Positions 25,346 to 34,182 of a DNA stretch of 55,206 nucleotides are shown here, piece by piece. The DNA is from an uncultured Bacteroides sp. Its GTDB lineage: Bacteria; Bacteroidota; Bacteroidia; Bacteroidales; Bacteroidaceae. The stretch covers positions 1-55,206 of the forward strand of contig CASELH010000011.1 in NCBI GenBank assembly GCA_949288715.1. The letters are read 5' to 3'. The first letter of the stretch is position 1; each line of letters starts with the position of its first letter. The position numbers and the translations under genes are program-made. Under the pieces are notes generated by a model. The model worked only from the letters and a program-made list of their open reading frames with translations, had not been told where the DNA came from and searched no databases.

Positions 25346-28300
25346 ATGAAAAGAAAATTAATGCTGTTATTGGCCTGCCTTTTTGTGGGGATAGGCTTAG
25401 CAACTGCCCAGACTCAGAAGGTCACAGGTGTTGTGATTTCTGACGAAGACGGGCAGCCTGTTATCGGCGCCACTGTCCGGGTAGCAAACACGGACATGGG
25501 TACCATTACCGACGTTGACGGTACATTTACTATTAACAATGTACCAAGTTCCGCGAATACTCTCATTATCTCCTTCGTGGGCATGCAGACGCAAGAGGTT
25601 GAGATTCAGCCGAATGTGCGGGTGACGCTGAAGAGCGACGCCGAGCTGCTGGACGAGGTGATGGTGGTGGCTTTTGGTACGACAAAGAAGTCGGCCTTTA
25701 CGGGTTCGGCTGCAGTGGTGAATACTGAGGAGCTGTCCAAGCGCATCACGACGAACGTGAGCGATGCTTTGGTGGGCTCTGTGGCCGGTCTTCAGATGCG
25801 TGGCAGCAGCGGTGCGCCGGGCTCCAGCGACAGCAAGATCAACATCCGTGGTATTGCCTCCATGTATGCATCTACCGACCCGCTGATTATTGTGGACGGT
25901 GCGCCCTACACGGCCAGCCTCTCCAACATTCCGCAGAACGACATTGAGTCTATCTCCGTGTTGAAGGATGCGGCTTCGGCTGCCCTCTACGGTGCACGTG
26001 GTGCTGCGGGTGTCATCATTGTTACTACCAAGAAAGGTAAGACGCAGGAGGCTGAGGTGAACGTAGATGCCAAGTGGGGTGTCAATACCCGTGCTATCCA
26101 GGAGTATGATGTCATCACCGACCCGGGACAGTACTATGAGGCTTACTACGCACAGTTGTACAACTATGCTTTCTACGGACAAGGCAATTCTGCCGCATAC
26201 GCTAATCAGTGGGCTAACCAGGAGATGCTGAACCAATTGGCCTATAATGTATATACCGTGCCCAACGGCGAAATGCTGATTGGCACGAACGGTAAGCTGA
26301 ATCCGAACGCCACACTGGGACGCCGCATCAGCAACGGTGGTATGGACTACTGGCTGCAACCGGACGATTGGAGGGACTTGACCTATCAGAGTGCTTTGCG
26401 TCAGGAATACAATGTCAGCGTAAATGGCGGTACAGACAAGTCGTCGTTCTATGCCAGCCTCGGCTATCTGGACGATGAAGGTATCATCACCAACTCGAGC
26501 TACGAGCGTATAGCTGCCCGCGTGAAGGCTGATTACCAAGCTAAGAAGTGGTTGAAGTTGGGTGTGAACGCCGGTTATGTGCATTCCAACCAGCAATCAA
26601 CTCCAGGCTTGAGCACGGATGCAAATGCCAACAACGTGATGTACTACGCCAGCATGATTGCCCCTATTTATCCGGCTTACGTGCGTGTGGTAGACGGCAA
26701 TGGCAAGGTATCCATTAAGCAAGATGAATATGGACGTAATGCTTACGATTTCGGTATTGCCAGTCAAGACTACGGTCTGGGCCGTCCCTTCTTGGCTACT
26801 TCTAATCCGCTGGCCAACTTGCAGTATGACGAGGTAGAAACCCTTGGCGACCAGTTGAACGGTAACTTTACTGCAGATGTCACCTTTACAGAATGGTTGA
26901 AAGCCAATGTGACGAGCACCGTGATTTGGGGACAAACCAACTACTCCAACTTTACGAATCCCTACTATGGCTCCAAGGTGGGTGTGAACGGTGAAATTGC
27001 CAAACAGTCTACTTCCTCGCTGCGCACCAACAATGTGCAGACGTTGACCTTCCTGAAGCACTTTGGTGACCACTATGTAAACGTGATGCTGGGTCACGAG
27101 TACTACAAGACGACGACCAAGTTCCTGGGTGCCACGGCACAAGGTGCTTTCTCGCCCGACATCCCGGAAATCGATGCTTTTGCCAACAGCCAGTATGCCT
27201 CCAGCTCCTACAAGAGTCAGTACAATGTGGAAGGATACTTTGCCAACGCCCAATATAATTATAAGGAAAAATATTTTGCATCGGCATCTTACCGCCGGGA
27301 TGCTTCTTCGTACTTCGCCAAGGAACACCGCTGGGGTAACTTCTGGTCGGTAGGTGGCGCATGGCTGTTGGAGAAGGAAAGCTTCATGGAGGGTACCAAG
27401 TCGTGGCTGGATATGTTGAAACTGAAGTTCTCCGTAGGTCAGCAAGGTAACGACAACATCGGTGCTTTTGCCTATACGGACATGTACACGCTTTCGCCGG
27501 TGAACAACACCACAATGTCCGCCACCTTCTGGCGCATGGGTAACCCCAACATCACGTGGGAAACGACCACCAACTACAACCTGGGTATAGAATTCAGCTT
27601 GTGGGGCGGTCGTCTGAGCGGTAACATCGATTACTACAACAAGAAGACCACCGACTTGCTGTTCTGGCTCTCTATTCCCGAATCAGGCGGTTCGCGCGGT
27701 TACTATGGCAACATGGGCGACATCCGCAACACGGGTATCGAGGCTGTGCTAACCGGTGCTCTGGTTCGCACGAAGGATATTGACTGGACGCTGTCGCTCA
27801 ACTTCTCGCACAACAAGACCAAAATTCTGAGCTTGCCGGAATCCAAAACTGCCGGTTTGGGCGGTTTCTCCGAGGCCAACAGCTTGGGTCTGGGTGCCAA
27901 CTGGTATGAAGTAGGCAAGCCGCTGTACAACGTGTTCTGCATAGAATATGCCGGTGTTAATGAAAATGGTGAAGCCACATATTGGTACGACGAAGACCTG
28001 TATGGCACAGCCGACGCTACCCGCAAGCCGGGCAAGAAGCATTCCGGCGTGACGACCAACCCGAACGAGGCTACCAGCTACGAGCAAGGCTCTGCCCTGC
28101 CTGACCTGTTCGGCGGTTTCAACACCAGCATCCGCCTGTGGGATTTCGACGCTTCCGTATCATTCGACTATCAGATTGGCGGCAAGGTGTTCGACTTCCG
28201 CTATGCTTCGTTGATGACTCCGAATGAAACTGCTTCCGGTGCAGGTTCTGCCATCCACAAGGATTACATCAAGTCGTGGAGCCCCAACAACACGTCAAGC

Positions 28301-28597
28301 GACATTCCCCGCTGGCAATATGGTGACAAATTTACGGTATTCGGACAATCCAGCCGCTTCTTGACCAATGCCAGCTATCTGAACTTCCAGTCGTTCACCG
28401 TGGGCTACACCCTGCCCAAGCGCATTACCCAACGTTGGAAAATCAACAAGGTGCGCATCTATGCTGCTGGTGAAAACCTTTGCTTCTGGTCTGCACGCCA
28501 AGGTTTGGATCCGCGCTACTCGTTCGACGGCAACACCAGCGTTTCTACCTATTCGCCTGCCCGCAACATTTCGGGTGGTATACAGTTGACATTCTAA
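25346..28597 (+). CDS. SusC/RagA TonB-dependent transporter, active copy
   Basis: 1083 aa, complete. Signal peptide MKRKLMLLLACLFVGIGLATAQ, carboxypeptidase-D-regulatory-like domain (residues about 24-100), TonB-box/plug start DEVMVVAFGTTKK (about 103-115), plug domain to about 230, then a 22-stranded barrel ending in Phe. It imports a nutrient across the outer membrane with TonB energy, capped by SusD encoded 27 bp downstream. Codons 68-72 (S-S-A-N-T, 25547-25561) form the recombination site, so the first 67 codons act as a constant expression module and the rest is exchangeable with cassettes A and B. Substrate unknown; no glycosidase is adjacent. Confidence 0.95.
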   Translation: MKRKLMLLLACLFVGIGLATAQTQKVTGVVISDEDGQPVIGATVRVANTDMGTITDVDGTFTINNVPSSANTLIISFVGMQTQEVEIQPNVRVTLKSDAELLDEVMVVAFGTTKKSAFTGSAAVVNTEELSKRITTNVSDALVGSVAGLQMRGSSGAPGSSDSKINIRGIASMYASTDPLIIVDGAPYTASLSNIPQNDIESISVLKDAASAALYGARGAAGVIIVTTKKGKTQEAEVNVDAKWGVNTRAIQEYDVITDPGQYYEAYYAQLYNYAFYGQGNSAAYANQWANQEMLNQLAYNVYTVPNGEMLIGTNGKLNPNATLGRRISNGGMDYWLQPDDWRDLTYQSALRQEYNVSVNGGTDKSSFYASLGYLDDEGIITNSSYERIAARVKADYQAKKWLKLGVNAGYVHSNQQSTPGLSTDANANNVMYYASMIAPIYPAYVRVVDGNGKVSIKQDEYGRNAYDFGIASQDYGLGRPFLATSNPLANLQYDEVETLGDQLNGNFTADVTFTEWLKANVTSTVIWGQTNYSNFTNPYYGSKVGVNGEIAKQSTSSLRTNNVQTLTFLKHFGDHYVNVMLGHEYYKTTTKFLGATAQGAFSPDIPEIDAFANSQYASSSYKSQYNVEGYFANAQYNYKEKYFASASYRRDASSYFAKEHRWGNFWSVGGAWLLEKESFMEGTKSWLDMLKLKFSVGQQGNDNIGAFAYTDMYTLSPVNNTTMSATFWRMGNPNITWETTTNYNLGIEFSLWGGRLSGNIDYYNKKTTDLLFWLSIPESGGSRGYYGNMGDIRNTGIEAVLTGALVRTKDIDWTLSLNFSHNKTKILSLPESKTAGLGGFSEANSLGLGANWYEVGKPLYNVFCIEYAGVNENGEATYWYDEDLYGTADATRKPGKKHSGVTTNPNEATSYEQGSALPDLFGGFNTSIRLWDFDASVSFDYQIGGKVFDFRYASLMTPNETASGAGSAIHKDYIKSWSPNNTSSDIPRWQYGDKFTVFGQSSRFLTNASYLNFQSFTVGYTLPKRITQRWKINKVRIYAAGENLCFWSARQGLDPRYSFDGNTSVSTYSPARNISGGIQLTF
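25547..25617 (+). repeat. 71-bp recombination repeat, expression-site copy
   Basis: Identical to the cassette A copy and 69/71 to cassette B, both in inverted orientation. The first 15 bp, AGTTCCGCGAATACT, is a near-palindrome (AGT at one end, ACT at the other) that fits the reported B. fragilis Tsr0667 consensus AGTYYYN4GDACT at 14 of 15 positions. Confidence 0.9.
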
Positions 28598-28624
28598 ACT
28601 TTAACCATAGAGAAGATTATCAAT

Positions 28625-30298
28625 ATGAAAAAAATATTCACTTCAGTTTTGGCGGTTGCCTGCGGATTGACTTTGGCAACCAGCTGTATCGAGGAGTACG
28701 ACCCTCAGCAGGGCTATGCCAGCGCCGACCAGGCAGGTAGTGCTCCCAACTCCTATCAGAATTTTGTGGATGGTATTACTGCCAACCTGGCCGGACAGTT
28801 TACTATGCAAGGCAGTGAGACGATTCCTTACGACTATGGCTATCCGTCGTTCTTCCTGATGCGCGACGTCATGGGGCAGGACATCGCCTTGGACGATGCC
28901 GGCAACTGGTACAACGCCTGGTATACGTGCAGCACCGGTCTGGGCCCGAGATACCTGATTGCCCAGTATCCTTGGACTTATTACTACGGCTGGATTAAGA
29001 ACTGCAACACCGTGATTTCTTTGGCCGGTGCAGAACCCAGCGAAGAGCACAAAGCTGGTGCCGGTATTGCTTACGCCATGCGTGCCATGTTCTACATGGA
29101 CTTGGCGCGTATGTTTGCCAACGCTACTTATGGTCTTAACAAAGAGGCAGAAACTGTGCCTATCATCACTGAATCTACTTCGGTGGACGACTTGACCAAT
29201 AACCCCCGTGCCACCAACGAGGCTATGTATGCTTTCATCATCTCCGACTTGGACAAGGCAGAACAATATTTGGCAGACTACAAACGCACCGACAAATATA
29301 CGCCCGACCTCTCGGTAGTGTATGGCTTGAAAGCACGCGCTTACCTTATCATGGAGCAATGGGCTGACGCTGAGAAGTATGCCAAGCTGGCACAGCAGGG
29401 CTATAGCCTGATGGACGAGGCTACCTACACCAGCCGCGAAACGGGCTTCAATACGCCGAACAACGCCTGGATGTTTGCCATCCAAACCAAGGCTTCTGAT
29501 CCCTGCATGACAATGAATGATGCCGATGCCTCTTGGGGTTCCATCATGTGCCTGGAGGTTAATGGTTCTGGCTGTGGCTATGCATCCAGCTACGGCTACC
29601 AGTTGCTTATCGACCGCCACCTGTATGAGACCATCCCGGCTACCGACTTCCGCAAGAAGTGCTTTGTGGACTTTGCCATCGACGAACTGGGTAGTGCTGA
29701 AGAGAAGATTGCTGCACTGGAGGCTTACTCCGATTACCCCGACTGGGTGTACTCTTCCGGCTACGAGGGCGAAGGCTATGAAGGCGTAGGTGGGCTGTCG
29801 TTGAAGTTCCGTGCCAACGGTGGCGACGAAGGACACAACAACCAATACATCGGTTTCCTGGTATCCATCCCCTTGATGCGTGTAGAAGAGATGTACTTGA
29901 TTGAGGCTGAAGCTGCCGGCATGCAAGAGGAAAGCCGTGGCATCCAGTTGCTCACCAACTTCGCCAAGACGCGCGACCCGCAGTATGTATATGGCCTGCA
30001 CAACGAAGCTTATGGAAACTCCAGCACTTCTCAGTTCCAGAATGAAGTGTGGTGGCAACGCCGTGTGGAACTGTGGGGCGAGGGTTTCGCCACGTTCGAC
30101 ATCAAGCGTCTGAACAAGGGCATTATCCGCAGCTATGCCAACTCCAACCACTTGGAAACTTATCGTTGGAATACACAGACGCCGCCCGACTGGATGAACC
30201 TCTGCATTGTGCAGACCGAGACCAACTACAACTTGGCTTGTACCAACAACCCCGCTCCGATTGCTCCTACTGGAGATTCCGAGGAATTTGTGTGGTAA
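28625..30298 (+). CDS. SusD/RagB family lipoprotein, active set
   Basis: 557 aa. Lipobox ATSC (Cys21), then IEEYDPQQGYASADQ, a common SusD opening. Helical TPR-like core and the C-terminal motif RRVELWGEGFATFDIKRLNKG are present. It binds the nutrient at the cell surface over the SusC channel encoded 27 bp upstream. It stays linked to its own susC body in every inversion state, so transporter, lid and accessory lipoprotein switch together. Ligand unknown. Confidence 0.93.
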   Translation: MKKIFTSVLAVACGLTLATSCIEEYDPQQGYASADQAGSAPNSYQNFVDGITANLAGQFTMQGSETIPYDYGYPSFFLMRDVMGQDIALDDAGNWYNAWYTCSTGLGPRYLIAQYPWTYYYGWIKNCNTVISLAGAEPSEEHKAGAGIAYAMRAMFYMDLARMFANATYGLNKEAETVPIITESTSVDDLTNNPRATNEAMYAFIISDLDKAEQYLADYKRTDKYTPDLSVVYGLKARAYLIMEQWADAEKYAKLAQQGYSLMDEATYTSRETGFNTPNNAWMFAIQTKASDPCMTMNDADASWGSIMCLEVNGSGCGYASSYGYQLLIDRHLYETIPATDFRKKCFVDFAIDELGSAEEKIAALEAYSDYPDWVYSSGYEGEGYEGVGGLSLKFRANGGDEGHNNQYIGFLVSIPLMRVEEMYLIEAEAAGMQEESRGIQLLTNFAKTRDPQYVYGLHNEAYGNSSTSQFQNEVWWQRRVELWGEGFATFDIKRLNKGIIRSYANSNHLETYRWNTQTPPDWMNLCIVQTETNYNLACTNNPAPIAPTGDSEEFVW

Positions 30299-30349
30299 TC
30301 TAATCTCATAATAGTTAATCATTTATTAATGAATTAAAAGCATAGAAAT

Positions 30350-32212
30350 ATGAAATTATTCAATAAATATTTCCTGTTCGCCCTGATGGCTGCCTGCCTG
30401 TTCTCGGCATGTAGCGATGACGAATACCAAGCGGGCGAACCGGTGGAAGGGGAATACTATTACTTCCCCAACACCGTAGCTTCGAGGATTGACCTCACCA
30501 AGACTGCTTCTTCTTTCGACGTTGAGGTTTGCCGTTCAGTTACAGGCGTGGCAGAAACAATTAACCTTGCTGTGACAGATGGCTCGGAAGGCATCTTCAC
30601 CATTCCTGCCAGCGTGGACTTTGCGGCCGACTCGCAAACGGCTACAATGACCATAGGCTACGATGCAACAAAGTTGGCATACGATGACTATAAAACGGTT
30701 ACATTGAAGCTGACGGACGGCATAACGCCTTACGGGCTTTCGGAATATACCTTCGAGGCCGGTATCCCTGCACCGTGGATAACGCTGGGCAAAGCTACGT
30801 ATAGCGACTCTTTCTTTTTCACCAATGCGTATGCAGTAGATCTGCAGCAGAACGAAGAAGATCCCAGCCAATACCGCTTAGTAAAACCGCTGACTACGGC
30901 ATTGGGCGCAGAAGGCGCATCTTTGGAAGCAAGTGGCCTGAAGCCCGATGGTTCGGAGTCAGAGTATATTACTTTCAAACTGTTGGAACCGGGCGACCAG
31001 GTGAATGATATCACGATTACAGGTGAGGGATTAGTTTATTTCGATGCTTATAGCACTGGATTGAATAATACGCAATATGGTGCTGTCATAGGTGAATACC
31101 ATCCATCTGCTTTCGCTGGAGATTTCCAAAACGAAGCCATGTGGCAGTACAGTCGTGTGACCCAATACCAAGAAGATGGCACACCGGGCATTGTACAATT
31201 GGCTCCTTATTACTATATGGACGGAGTTGGTGGATGGAATAATACCCAAGCTGACGGCATGGTGACCATCGTATTCCCCGGCTTCGTAATCACTGACTTC
31301 TCTGCTACGGTAGCCTACACTGGCCGCTACTATGCATTGGACGGCACTTGCTACGCCATGGGTAACGTCACGCTGGGCGCAGATGTTGCTTCCGCTAAGG
31401 TTGCTTTGGTGGCAGGCGATGATGTCGCTACTGCTGTAGCCGGCATTGAAGGCGGCACGATAAAAAGCACCGAAATCACGGCAAGCGGCTCGGTATCGCT
31501 GCCTTGCACGGAAGATGGCCTGCATACGTTTGTGGTAGTGACTTATGACGGCGAAGGCGAGGCTCAAAGCAGCACTTACACTCGCTTCCTCATTACCACC
31601 GGCACCACGACTTGGAAGTCATTGGGCGAAGCCCTCTACACGGATGCCTACGTAGGCAACGCTTACGGCGGTGAGAACGTGACTTATAAAGTGGAAATTC
31701 AGGAAAGCGAAGATACACCGGGTTTGTATCGTTTGGTCAATCCCTACGGAGCAGCTTTCCCCTACAACGAGGAAGGCGACTGGGACGATAGCCGTGACTA
31801 TTACATCGAGATTAATGCCACCGATGCTAACGGCGTCTACATCCCCATCCAAAACACCGGCCTGAACTGGGGCGACGGTAACTTCTACGTGTACAGCATG
31901 GCCGCTTACTACTTGGACAACGGAGCTTCTTTGGACGAAGCCAAGGCAGAGGGCGTTTGCGGCACGCTGAAAAACGGTGTGATTACCTTCCCGAGCAAGA
32001 GCCTGGCATTTGCTTACTTCGAGAGCGATGCAATTTTGTATCAGGCAGGCGATGGTTTCAAACTCGTCCTCCCCGGCTACTATGAGGATGAACCCGAAGC
32101 AGAAGGCGTAGGAACCAAGGCATTGGTCAACGCTCATCTGAATAAGAACAAGATGACGGCTGCCAAGGCAAACGTACTGCCGCTGCCGGTAAAAGCTACT
32201 CTTTTAAAGTAA
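30350..32212 (+). CDS. Surface lipoprotein, third gene of the active susCD operon
   Basis: 620 aa. Lipobox FSAC (Cys21) followed by SDDEYQAGEP. A Calx-beta-like domain (residues about 35-140) is followed by two copies of a similar beta module that start with WITLGKATYSDSFF (about 143) and WKSLGEALYTDAYV (about 423), so the protein seems internally duplicated. The last 30 residues (KALVNAHLNKNKMTAAKANV and on) are a short basic tail unlike the rest. It starts 51 bp after susD. It probably acts as a surface ligand-binding partner of SusC/SusD; ligand unknown. Confidence 0.8.
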   Translation: MKLFNKYFLFALMAACLFSACSDDEYQAGEPVEGEYYYFPNTVASRIDLTKTASSFDVEVCRSVTGVAETINLAVTDGSEGIFTIPASVDFAADSQTATMTIGYDATKLAYDDYKTVTLKLTDGITPYGLSEYTFEAGIPAPWITLGKATYSDSFFFTNAYAVDLQQNEEDPSQYRLVKPLTTALGAEGASLEASGLKPDGSESEYITFKLLEPGDQVNDITITGEGLVYFDAYSTGLNNTQYGAVIGEYHPSAFAGDFQNEAMWQYSRVTQYQEDGTPGIVQLAPYYYMDGVGGWNNTQADGMVTIVFPGFVITDFSATVAYTGRYYALDGTCYAMGNVTLGADVASAKVALVAGDDVATAVAGIEGGTIKSTEITASGSVSLPCTEDGLHTFVVVTYDGEGEAQSSTYTRFLITTGTTTWKSLGEALYTDAYVGNAYGGENVTYKVEIQESEDTPGLYRLVNPYGAAFPYNEEGDWDDSRDYYIEINATDANGVYIPIQNTGLNWGDGNFYVYSMAAYYLDNGASLDEAKAEGVCGTLKNGVITFPSKSLAFAYFESDAILYQAGDGFKLVLPGYYEDEPEAEGVGTKALVNAHLNKNKMTAAKANVLPLPVKATLLK

Positions 32213-32275
32213 CCGCAGCACAACGGCGGCCTCTGCAGGCCACCGGTTGTACAATAATAATAAAGCGTTTTGGAG

Positions 32276-32305
32276 GCCGTTCGCCGTGAGGCGGGCGGCT
32301 TTTTC
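32276..32305 (+). terminator. Terminator of the active susC operon
   Basis: GCCGTTCGCC, loop GTGA, GGCGGGCGGC (with G-T pairs), then TTTTTC; 63 bp after the lipoprotein stop. Confidence 0.7.
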
Positions 32306-32317
32306 TGTATGGGGAGC

Positions 32318-33619
32318 TTATGGGGCGATGCAGAACGCAGCATACAAGGGTACGGCCTTGATATTATTTTCAAAGCCAAAATTCTTCTTCGATATCCTTA
32401 AGGCGTAGGGCGATTGATACTTTTCTGCGAATACACCCAAGCTTTTGGAGCGGTTCCTCCTGCCTTTTTTTACTTCTACAGGGATAACATGGTCACTCGT
32501 TTGCAGGACAAAATCTACTTCGGCCTTACCGTCGCTTTGCCAGTAATAAAGTTTATGTCCGCCGGATGTAAGAGCTTGAGCCACATAGTTCTCGGTCATT
32601 GCCCCTAAGTAAGTGTTGTCTTGCTCAATGGGCGAAAGGATGGTTTGCAGCGGCATTCCGGAACTTAGGGTAAGCATGCCTATGTCACTCATATACAGCT
32701 TGAAGTCGGCCAAGTCCATATAAGCGTTTACCGGGATGAAGCCATGTTCCAGCCTTTGGCATTTCAAGACAGTTCCGGCAAACACCAGCCATTCGATGGC
32801 TTCTCCAAAGATAGCAGCAGTACCTCCTCTGCGCACTACTTTGTATTGGAATTTAGTGTTCTCCTTTGCCAGCTGCGCCGGGATGGAGTTGTAACAGGCT
32901 CTTATTTTGACGCTGGTTGCCGCATCTGCATACTTGGCCATATCGGCAACATACTGGTTGAGGATGTTGTTTTGGACTTGTTGCACGTGGATGAAACTAT
33001 TTGTCCGGAGGTATTCCATGATAGCGGCCGGCATGCCGCCTACGATAAAATAATTCCGGTATTGTTCCAGCGCCAGGTCATGCCATGCGTCTGGCATGGC
33101 TTCGCTTGCTGCATAATGTTCACGAATTTGTCGGGATAGGTTTTCTTGTCCCATCGCCCACAGGAATTCTTCAAAGTCCAGTGGGTATAAAGTCAGTTCT
33201 TCAACTTTTCCCACGGGATAAGAATATTTTTGACGGTTCACGGCTACTCCCAATAAAGACCCTGCTGCTACGACATGATATTGGGGAGCCTGTTCGCAAA
33301 AGTATTTCAATGCAGTAAGTGCCCGTTCACAAGCTTGTATTTCATCGAAAAAGAGCAAAGTTTTGCCTGCTGTGATATGTTCCCCTTTTAAGGCTTCAAC
33401 GAACTGCATGATTTTGGAAGGAGAGAGTTCCTTGTCAAGGAAACGTGCCAATGCGGTCTCTATTTCTATATTGAGGTATACCACATTGTCGAAGTATTCA
33501 TGTCCAAATTCCTCCAAAATATAGGTCTTACCTACCTGCCTTGCTCCGCCTACTACCAGCGGCATCCTGTTGGGCTTGTCTTTCCATTCGCTCAAGGCAA
33601 TGCTGATTTTTCTTTTCAT
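32318..33619 (-). CDS. AAA ATPase with DUF4143 domain
   Basis: 433 aa. The N-terminal AAA_14 domain has Walker A GGARQVGKT (residues 24-32) and Walker B LLFFDEIQ near residue 90. The C-terminal DUF4143 region has the YWQSDGKAEVDFVLQ motif near residues 360-375, a PD-(D/E)XK-like nuclease signature. The family is widespread in gut Bacteroidetes and has no established function. It lies just outside the shufflon, convergent with the active susC operon, and is more AT-rich than its neighbours. Confidence 0.85.
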   Translation of the reverse strand: MKRKISIALSEWKDKPNRMPLVVGGARQVGKTYILEEFGHEYFDNVVYLNIEIETALARFLDKELSPSKIMQFVEALKGEHITAGKTLLFFDEIQACERALTALKYFCEQAPQYHVVAAGSLLGVAVNRQKYSYPVGKVEELTLYPLDFEEFLWAMGQENLSRQIREHYAASEAMPDAWHDLALEQYRNYFIVGGMPAAIMEYLRTNSFIHVQQVQNNILNQYVADMAKYADAATSVKIRACYNSIPAQLAKENTKFQYKVVRRGGTAAIFGEAIEWLVFAGTVLKCQRLEHGFIPVNAYMDLADFKLYMSDIGMLTLSSGMPLQTILSPIEQDNTYLGAMTENYVAQALTSGGHKLYYWQSDGKAEVDFVLQTSDHVIPVEVKKGRRNRSKSLGVFAEKYQSPYALRISKKNFGFENNIKAVPLYAAFCIAP

Positions 33620-33641
33620 TATTCTGTTCCTTTTTTTACTG

Positions 33642-33649
33642 CAAAAGTA
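33642..33649 (-). promoter_or_regulatory. Promoter -7 element of the AAA/DUF4143 gene
   Basis: TACTTTTG on the minus strand, 22 nt before the start codon, fits TAnnTTTG. A weak TTG lies 18 bp upstream. Confidence 0.45.
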
Positions 33650-33755
33650 TTAAAACGTTCTGAAAAATCAATTCAATTCCTATTTTTTCTACCATATTAA
33701 TTGGGGAAGATTTCCTTTATCGTTCTGTTTTTTCTATGCCTTGCAAGTCGGTGCA

Positions 33756-33865
33756 GGGCTTTAAAGGCTACGAAACGGGGCTTTAAAGGCTACGAAGCGG
33801 GGCTTTAAAGGCTACGGAGCGGGGTTTTAAAGGCTACGGAGCAGGACTTTAAAGGCTATGAAGCG
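33756..33865. repeat. 22-bp-period direct repeat array, five units (T2)
   Basis: Units start at 33756, 33778, 33800, 33822 and 33844, each close to GGGCTTTAAAGGCTACGAAG plus two bases. Only one to four differences separate neighbours. The core is the reverse complement of the array at 16104-16213. Confidence 0.85.
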
Positions 33866-33929
33866 AGGCTTTTGCGGCGTTAAAATCGCCTTTATGGGTG
33901 CTGCGCATTCTCAAAGCTTTGGCAGGAAT

Positions 33930-33960
33930 TTTGCAGTTATGGGAAATTGTGCTACTTTTG
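33930..33960 (+). promoter_or_regulatory. Promoter of hflX
   Basis: TTTG at 33930-33933, 19 bp, TACTTTTG at 33953-33960: an excellent match to the Bacteroides consensus. The start codon is about 220 nt further on, so the leader contains the whole palindrome H4. Confidence 0.65.
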
Positions 33961-33970
33961 CTTGCATAAA

Positions 33971-34174
33971 TGAATTTAACTGGCACACAGATGACACAGA
34001 TTTTACGAGATGACCACAGATTTCTTTTGTCATGCTGAACGGAGTGAAGTATCTCCCAGTGTGTGCGGGGAGATTCTTCGCGTTGCTCAGAATGACAGAT
34101 ACATGGCGAAGCCCTTAAAATCTGTGTAAATCTGTCTCATCTGTGTCATCTGTGTGCTGTTCCGATAAATTATC
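33971..34174. repeat. Intergenic nested palindrome H4 in the hflX leader
   Basis: Left bracket TGAATTTAAC, right bracket GATAAATTATC (34164-34174). The outer arms are tandem 9-10-mers of the CACAGATGA type with complements near 34125-34158. The inner hairpin GTCATGCTGAACGGAGTGAA is opposite CTCAGAATGAC. Same design as the palindrome at 4278-4515. Confidence 0.75.
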
Positions 34175-34182
34175 GTTTTCTT

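Noticed and set aside
25346-25546. Invertible promoter alone (without coding sequence) as the switch
   Set aside because: The repeat lies within codons 68-91 of susC, not between promoter and gene, so the exchanged unit includes the signal peptide and N-terminal domain.
33756-33865. 22-bp arrays as CRISPR
   Set aside because: Units are contiguous with no spacers of constant length, the variable half is only about 10-12 bp and drifts gradually, and no cas genes are in the window.
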